Origin: Lachnospiraceae bacterium
Lineage (GTDB): Bacteria > Bacillota > Clostridia > Lachnospirales > Lachnospiraceae
Direction of reading: 5' to 3'
DNA: 11,141 nucleotides
Assembly: GCA_009774235.1 (NCBI GenBank)
Contig: VSNJ01000137.1
Span: forward strand, 1 to 11,141
Numbering within the stretch: position 1 is the first letter of the stretch; the number at the start of each line of letters is the position of its first letter. The translations under genes and the position numbers were made by a program. The notes beneath the pieces were generated by a model. That model was not told the DNA's origin. It saw only the letters and a program-made list of their open reading frames with translations, and did not search any database. Positions 6,623 through 11,141 of this stretch are shown piece by piece.

Positions 6623-7708
6623 TTATTTTTCAAGAATAACAGTACCATCTGATATACAGAAAACTTTATCTAAAGAAATCCTCCCATCAATAAATTCTTC
6701 CAAACCTGTACATGTTATTATTGTTTGTATATTATTAATGTTGTCTAATAAATAGTTTTGCCTGTTTCTATCCAGTTCAGACAATACATCATCTAATAAA
6801 AGTACAGGTGTATCATTTGTCACTTCTTTTACAAGTTCTATTTCTGCCAGTTTCAAAGCTAACGCACAAGTCCTCTGTTGTCCCTGTGACCCATATTTCC
6901 TGATATCTATGTTTTTATTAAGAAAACATAAATCATCCCTATGAGGACCTACACTTGTAGATAAAAAGTGTAAATCTTTTTCCCTTGCCTTTTTTAAATT
7001 ATGTGAATAATAATCTGTTGTAACATCAGGCTCATATACCAGTTCCAGATGTTCCCTGTTTCCTGTAAGGTTTTCACTTACCCTCATTGCAATGCCTGAC
7101 AGTTTTTCTATAAACTTTTCCCGGGAAGAAATGATTTTTGAACCATATTCAACAAGTTTATCATCCCAGACATCCAATGTTTTTGACAGTGATGGTGTAG
7201 AATAAATCTGTTTTAATAGTTTATTTCTCTGCATAAGGGCTTTATTATATTCTCCTAGCTCATACAAATAAACTTTATCTAATTGTGACAGCTCAAGGTT
7301 AATAAACCTTCTTCTTTCTGATGGTCCGTTTTTCACTATTTTTAAATCTTCAGGTGAAAAAAATATAATATTTATAAGTCCAAGAAGTTCACTTGAGCGT
7401 TTTATAGGTATGCCATCAATCGCAATTCCTTTTGCTTTATTCTGGCGCAAATGTATATCAATTTTATGGGGAACTGCCTTTTTGCTAATAGACATACGGA
7501 TATGTGCCTCGTTATTTCCAAGCTTTATAAGTTCTTTATCCTTACATCCTTTATGTGATTTAGTTGTACCACATACAAAAATTGCTTCAAGAATATTTGT
7601 TTTACCTTGGGCATTATCACCATAAAGTATATTTGTATGGCTATGAAATTCTAATTTGGCACTGTTATAATTCCTGAAACTGCCAACTTCAATAGAATTA
7701 ATTTCCAT
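6623..7708 (-). CDS. recF: RecF, DNA replication and repair ATPase
   Basis: The 361-residue SMC-like ATPase acts with RecO and RecR to load RecA at single-strand gaps and stalled forks. The Walker A motif is GDNAQGKT (residues 30-37), the ABC-type signature is YGSQGQQRT (272-280) and Walker B is VLLLDD (302-307) followed by VLSELD. The SVGPHRDD motif (252-259) is typical of RecF. Length is normal for the family. The ATG is preceded by AGGAGAAT, which overlaps the last codons of the S4-domain gene ending 5 bases upstream, so translation is probably coupled. It precedes gyrB. No remB/yaaB-like gene lies between them. Confidence 0.97.
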   Translation of the reverse strand: MEINSIEVGSFRNYNSAKLEFHSHTNILYGDNAQGKTNILEAIFVCGTTKSHKGCKDKELIKLGNNEAHIRMSISKKAVPHKIDIHLRQNKAKGIAIDGIPIKRSSELLGLINIIFFSPEDLKIVKNGPSERRRFINLELSQLDKVYLYELGEYNKALMQRNKLLKQIYSTPSLSKTLDVWDDKLVEYGSKIISSREKFIEKLSGIAMRVSENLTGNREHLELVYEPDVTTDYYSHNLKKAREKDLHFLSTSVGPHRDDLCFLNKNIDIRKYGSQGQQRTCALALKLAEIELVKEVTNDTPVLLLDDVLSELDRNRQNYLLDNINNIQTIITCTGLEEFIDGRISLDKVFCISDGTVILEK

Positions 7709-7713
7709 AAATT

Positions 7714-7926
7714 CTATTCTCCTGTAACAGAAACCTTCTGTCCATTATATTCAAAAACATCACCCGGGTAAAGTTTCCTGCCTCTTCTTGTATCTGTTTC
7801 ACCATTAACTTCCACTTTCCCATCTTGGACTAATATTTTAGCTTCAATACCTGATGAAACAAGACCAGACAGCTTTAACGCCTGTCCCAGTTTTATATAA
7901 CTGTCATGGATTTGTATAGTTTTCAT
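7714..7926 (-). CDS. S4-domain RNA-binding protein (YaaA/RlbA family)
   Basis: The 70-residue protein consists almost wholly of one S4 RNA-binding domain. Typical features are IKLGQALKLSGLVSSGIEAKILV (12-34), the VEVNGETDTRRGRKLYPGD turn (38-56) and the short basic C-terminal strand. The family gene sits between dnaN and recF in B. subtilis (yaaA, also called rlbA) and many other Firmicutes; a role connected with ribosomal RNA or large-subunit assembly has been proposed. The ATG has a good ribosome site, GGAGGT, eight bases upstream. It starts 22 bases after dnaN and ends 5 bases before recF, which shows an operon. Position and size make the family assignment firm; the biochemical role is less so. 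Confidence 0.92.
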   Translation of the reverse strand: MKTIQIHDSYIKLGQALKLSGLVSSGIEAKILVQDGKVEVNGETDTRRGRKLYPGDVFEYNGQKVSVTGE

Positions 7927-7948
7927 AAATAATAACCTCCATAATTAT

Positions 7949-9052
7949 TTATACATTAAAATTAACAGGAAGTATCAGATAAATATAAGTTTCATCTTTA
8001 TCCCTTATAAAACATGGTGCTTTAGGATTTATCATATACATAGTAATTTCTTCCTCATCAATTACCCTTAATGCATCTATAAGGAACCTTGGGTTAAAAC
8101 CGATAAGTATATCTTTTCCTTCTTTTGTTGCATCAATTTCCTCATCCATTGAACCTATTGAAGAATTCATTGCAAACCCTATGCTGTTATCCTTTACATC
8201 AATTATTACAGGTTTTTTCTCTGATTCTTTAATTAATAATGTTGTCCTGTCTATACAATCAAGCATTTCCCTTTTATTTACTGTTACTTTTGTTTCATAA
8301 TCACTTGAAAGCATTTTATCAATTTTATAATATTCTCCTTCTATAAGCCTAGACAAAACAATAGTATTATCAAATTCAAAAAGGACATGTTTATCTGTAA
8401 AGAATATATTTACTTCATCATCTCTTCCACCTGTCAGTATTTTAACAATTTCATTTAATGTCTTACCTGGGATAATAACACTTACATCCCCATATGTTTC
8501 TTTAAGTATAACATTTCTTATAGAGATACGGTGTCCGTCAAGAGAGACAACTTTTAACCCTGAACCATGTATTTCAAAGAGTTCTCCTGTCATAACTTTT
8601 GTATTTTCATTATCAGAAATAGAAAATACTGTCTGTCTTATTATTTCTTTTAATGTAAATTGCGATATAACAATTTTGTTTTCCTTATATATCTGTGGAA
8701 GAAATGGAAACTCTTCTGCAGATTTAGCTGGAATATTAAATTTAGCTTTGCCACAGCTTATATTCATTATATAATTTTTATTTATATTAATATTTACTTT
8801 TTCAGAAGGAAGTTTACGTATAATTTCTGAAAAAACTTTGGCATTGACAGCAACTGCACCTTCTTCAGTTATTTCACCTTCAATAATTGTTTCAATTCCT
8901 ATTTCAAGGTCATTAGCTATAAGTTTAATTATATTTTCTTTTACTTCAATTACAATGCAATCAAGTATTTCCATTGTAGACTTGCTGGGTACTGCTTTTA
9001 AAACAATATTTATTCCTTCAAGCAGTTTTGATTTGTCACATATTATATTCAT
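7949..9052 (-). CDS. dnaN: DNA polymerase III beta subunit (sliding clamp)
   Basis: The 367-residue protein forms the dimeric ring that tethers the replicative polymerase to DNA and recruits clamp-binding partners. It begins MNIICDKSKLLEGINIVLKAV and has the three repeated clamp folds at roughly 1-120, 125-240 and 245-367. It ends in YLILPVNFNV, matching the C-terminal strand that ends YLILPV in Gram-positive clamps. The length is usual for the family. The ATG is preceded by AAAGGAGTT at good spacing. It lies downstream of dnaA across a 268-base spacer that probably carries an origin element, and is followed closely by the S4-domain gene and recF. Confidence 0.97.
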   Translation of the reverse strand: MNIICDKSKLLEGINIVLKAVPSKSTMEILDCIVIEVKENIIKLIANDLEIGIETIIEGEITEEGAVAVNAKVFSEIIRKLPSEKVNININKNYIMNISCGKAKFNIPAKSAEEFPFLPQIYKENKIVISQFTLKEIIRQTVFSISDNENTKVMTGELFEIHGSGLKVVSLDGHRISIRNVILKETYGDVSVIIPGKTLNEIVKILTGGRDDEVNIFFTDKHVLFEFDNTIVLSRLIEGEYYKIDKMLSSDYETKVTVNKREMLDCIDRTTLLIKESEKKPVIIDVKDNSIGFAMNSSIGSMDEEIDATKEGKDILIGFNPRFLIDALRVIDEEEITMYMINPKAPCFIRDKDETYIYLILPVNFNV

Positions 9053-9078
9053 TGTGTATAACTCCTTTCAAGTGTCTT

Positions 9079-9245
9079 TGGTAAAAATAATATAAAAAAA
9101 TATAAAAGATTACAGTAGCAGCCGTAGTAGGGGCTGTTGAAAAGTTGAAAAGTGCCTTAAGCCTTAGGAACCAGTTAAAAACACGGATTTAATAACACAC
9201 TTTATAACTTTCTGAAAACTGTTGAAAAGTCTGTATTTATAAACA
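9079..9245. other. dnaA-dnaN spacer: putative unwinding half of the origin
   Basis: The order from dnaA towards dnaN is as follows. A TTATAAACA site lies at 9237-9245. Box-like TGTTGAAAA (complement TTTTCAACA, one mismatch to the DnaA box consensus TTWTNCACA) occurs at 9220-9228 and 9135-9143, and overlapping AGTTGAAAA at 9143-9151. A GC-rich GGGGC (9130-9134) follows. Then six in-frame triplets read outward on the plus strand: TAG, TAG, CCG, CAG, TAG, CAG (9113-9130). Last is an AT-rich run (9080-9112). This matches the basal unwinding system described for Firmicutes: DnaA boxes, GC spacer, DnaA-trio triplets (3'-GAT-5') and duplex-unwinding DNA. No clear dnaN promoter or terminator is seen. 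Confidence 0.55.
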
Positions 9246-9320
9246 TTGTAAATTTATTCCAAATTACGGGAAAAGAGTTTTTTCCTCAAAAAATGTTTAT
9301 TTGTTTATTATAAATTAACA

Positions 9321-10697
9321 TTATTGTGGATTTATTTTTTTATTAAGAACATCGATTGTCTTTTTTAGTTCTTCATTATTATCCCCATTTTTAAGTTTCT
9401 TCTCTATTAATTCAATGCTATGAAGAATAGTTGAGTGGTGTCTGTTGCCAAGTTTGCTGCCTATTTCTGCGAGAGCATTTCCTGTAAGTTCACGGCATAA
9501 ATACATACATATATGGCGTGGAAAAACAATATTGGAATTACGTTTGGATGATAATAAATCTTTTACAGTAATTCCAAAATGGTCTGCCACAGTTTCAGCA
9601 ATATACTCAACAGTAATTTCTCTTTTCATATTAGGGTTAATCATATCTGCAAGTGCTTCTTTGGCAAGCTCCATTGTAATTTCTTTATCACATAAATTAG
9701 AGAATGAAATTACTTTATTTATTGCACCTTGTAGTTCCCTTATGTTAGAAACAATATTGCTTGCAATATAATCCAGTATATTATCATCCAGTATTATATT
9801 TTCTTCTGATAATTTTTTGCGTAATATTGCCATACGTGTTTCATATGTTGGAGGTTTTACATCTACTGTAAGCCCCATTTCAAAACGTGAACGCAGCCTT
9901 TCTTCAAGCATAGTCATAGTTGAAGGATGTTTATCACTAGAAATGATTATCTGCTTTTGTGATTCATACAAATGGTTAAATGTATGAAAAAATTCAAGCT
10001 GTGTTGATTCTTTTCCTATAATAAATTGTATATCATCTATTAAAAGTACATCAACATTTCTATATTTATTACGGAATTCCTGACGTGCTGTTGAATGTTC
10101 ATTCTTGCTGTCACGTACTGCATCTACAATTTCATTTGTAAATGTTTCACTTGTTACATATATAACTTTTTTACTTTTGTCATTTTCAAGTATGTAGTTT
10201 GCAATAGCATGCATAAGATGCGTTTTGCCAAGTCCTGGACCGCCATATATAAACAACGGGTTATATGTATCTCCTGGTTCTTCTGCTACTTTAAGGGATG
10301 CAGCATGTGCATAGTCATTATTGTCACCTACAATAAATGTATCAAAAGTATAATTTGGATTAATAGATGGATTAAGGCGTACTTTTTTTAAATCCTTTTC
10401 ATTAACCTGGTTATTATTTTGTGCATCTAAAGCAGTCAGTGAAAGATAGCAAATATCATAATGTATGCCAGTAATTTCTTCTATGGCTACTGACAGAAAC
10501 CTGTTATATTTTTTTTCAATAAAAGATTTACTATTTCCAATATTAATATCATCTATTAATATTGTAAGAGTATTACCTTCTACTGAGTAGATACTTAATA
10601 TTTTTATGAAAGTACGATACGAAACATCTGTAATATCGAAGCTGACCTTCATATGTTCTAGTATTTCTTCCCACCTCTGATACAGTTCGTTTTCCAA
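9321..10697 (-). CDS. dnaA: Chromosomal replication initiator protein DnaA
   Basis: The 458-residue AAA+ initiator binds DnaA boxes, opens the origin and helps load the helicase; it is also a transcription factor. Domain I is about 1-85 and a short linker runs to about 110. Domain III has Walker A GPGLGKTH (153-160), Walker B LLIDDIQ (218-224), sensor I IISSDKHP (251-258), the LRSRFEMG arginine segment (268-275) and sensor II NIRELQGA (318-325). Domain IV is the DNA-binding helix-turn-helix, ending in GNRHHSTILHS (417-427); its first H stands where E. coli has D433. The start is TTG, with AGAGG nine bases upstream; no better in-frame start exists upstream and the next ATG (residue 16) would cut domain I. 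Autoregulation through upstream boxes is likely. Confidence 0.97.
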   Translation of the reverse strand: MENELYQRWEEILEHMKVSFDITDVSYRTFIKILSIYSVEGNTLTILIDDINIGNSKSFIEKKYNRFLSVAIEEITGIHYDICYLSLTALDAQNNNQVNEKDLKKVRLNPSINPNYTFDTFIVGDNNDYAHAASLKVAEEPGDTYNPLFIYGGPGLGKTHLMHAIANYILENDKSKKVIYVTSETFTNEIVDAVRDSKNEHSTARQEFRNKYRNVDVLLIDDIQFIIGKESTQLEFFHTFNHLYESQKQIIISSDKHPSTMTMLEERLRSRFEMGLTVDVKPPTYETRMAILRKKLSEENIILDDNILDYIASNIVSNIRELQGAINKVISFSNLCDKEITMELAKEALADMINPNMKREITVEYIAETVADHFGITVKDLLSSKRNSNIVFPRHICMYLCRELTGNALAEIGSKLGNRHHSTILHSIELIEKKLKNGDNNEELKKTIDVLNKKINPQ

Positions 10698-10839
10698 AGT
10701 ATTATACCTCTCGTTTCCCAGTCTAAAAATATCTTAAAAGTAAATAAAAGCCTGTAATAGGCGAAAGTAGCACATCATATACATATTTTATATCAAATGA
10801 TAGGAAAATACAAGTTAAATAGTTAATAAGAATGGATAA
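10698..10839 (-). promoter_or_regulatory. dnaA promoter and leader
   Basis: On the minus strand a possible -10 TAAAAT (10785-10790, one mismatch) lies 17 bases downstream of a weak -35 TTGTAT (10808-10813). This would give a leader of roughly 80 bases. Two perfect DnaA boxes lie just upstream of the -35 (10840-10862), a position that fits autorepression by DnaA. The leader contains a short GCCT/AGGC hairpin (10750-10762) and the ribosome site AGAGG (10707-10711). The weak promoter match makes the exact site uncertain. Confidence 0.4.
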
Positions 10840-11118
10840 TGTGGATAAAATATTGTGGATAAGCCGGAAAATGTAGAAATAAACAAAATTAAGTACTTAT
10901 CAACATTAAATCCACAAAAATTGTGGATAACTTCTTTACTGCGAAAAAGTGCAAAAAATATCGTAATTATGCTAGAAAAGTGGATAATGTGGATAACTTT
11001 GTGGATAACTGTAGAAAGTTATAAAAATAATAAAAAAGTTATCAACAATTTGTGCACAATTTGTTTATAACTTCATTACAAACACTGATATGTCTACAAA
11101 AGTAGATACTTATAAACA
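10840..11118. other. oriC: Replication origin region upstream of dnaA, DnaA box array
   Basis: This gene-free stretch holds five perfect DnaA boxes, all as TGTGGATAA on the plus strand: 10840-10848, 10854-10862, 10922-10930, 10988-10996 and 11000-11008. A sixth, AGTGGATAA (10979-10987), has one mismatch and abuts the next. Two TTATCAACA sites on the opposite orientation (10897-10905, 11039-11047) have one mismatch. Weaker sites are AAATCCACA (10908-10916), the palindrome TTGTGCACAA (11050-11059) and TTATAAACA (11110-11118). The stretch 11017-11038 is nearly pure A/T. The position upstream of dnaA is the standard place for oriC in Firmicutes. The remaining 11119-11141 shows nothing identifiable; rpmH, often divergent from dnaA, is not reached. 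Confidence 0.93.
10979..11008 (+). repeat. Tandem cluster of three DnaA boxes
   Basis: Three boxes stand in the same orientation at 10979, 10988 and 11000, with centre spacings of 9 and 12 bases. The first has one mismatch and touches the second without a gap. Such close, co-oriented packing favours cooperative DnaA assembly, and this is the likely core of DnaA binding upstream of dnaA. Confidence 0.85.
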
Positions 11119-11141
11119 TTAAATCCCATAAAGATTCATGT

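Noticed and set aside
9270..9289. Inverted repeat GGAAAA/TTTTCC after dnaA as a terminator
   Set aside because: The stem is only six mostly A-T pairs and no U-run follows on the minus strand.
10855..11070. Open frame of 71 residues on the plus strand inside the origin
   Set aside because: It is made of DnaA box repeats and AT-rich DNA, has no ribosome site and no recognisable protein features.

Overview
The window is the replication-origin region of a low-GC Gram-positive bacterium, most likely a Clostridia member of the Lachnospiraceae type. This rests on the AT-rich composition, the gene order, strong Shine-Dalgarno sequences, the GyrA/GyrB sequence style (for example the HPHGDSSIYGALVN segment of GyrA) and the 16S rRNA 5' end. 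Genus and species cannot be fixed from what is visible. Every gene lies on the minus strand, so transcription runs from right to left, away from the origin and with the replication fork.

Right end (10698-11141): no gene, but an origin with five perfect DnaA boxes (TGTGGATAA) and several near-matches, the dnaA promoter and the dnaA leader. Next come dnaA (TTG start), a 268-base dnaA-dnaN spacer that looks like the unwinding half of a bipartite origin (AT-rich tract, TAG/CAG triplets, GC-rich spacer, degenerate DnaA boxes), dnaN, a small S4-domain RNA-binding gene, recF, gyrB and gyrA. This is the classic origin cluster, in the same order as Bacillus subtilis but without the small remB/yaaB gene between recF and gyrB.

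Left part: gyrA overlaps by 4 bases (ATGA) the alpha subunit of a two-subunit class I [4Fe-4S] fumarate hydratase, and the beta subunit follows. Then come a strong promoter with three phased A-tracts, tRNA-Ser(GCU), a second perfect consensus promoter, a leader of about 215 bases with two hairpins, and the first ~78 bases of 16S rRNA, cut by the window edge. B. subtilis has an rRNA operon (rrnO) directly after gyrA; here the fumarase pair and tRNA-Ser sit between them.

Functionally the window joins replication initiation (DnaA, origin), the replicase clamp (DnaN), recombination repair (RecF), supercoiling control (gyrase) and stable RNA synthesis, plus one metabolic enzyme coupled to gyrA. 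I see no mobile element, CRISPR array or prophage gene. The most interesting signals are non-coding: the putative basal unwinding system, the DnaA box array, the gyrA-fumarase coupling, the hairpin before gyrA and the bent-DNA tRNA promoter.
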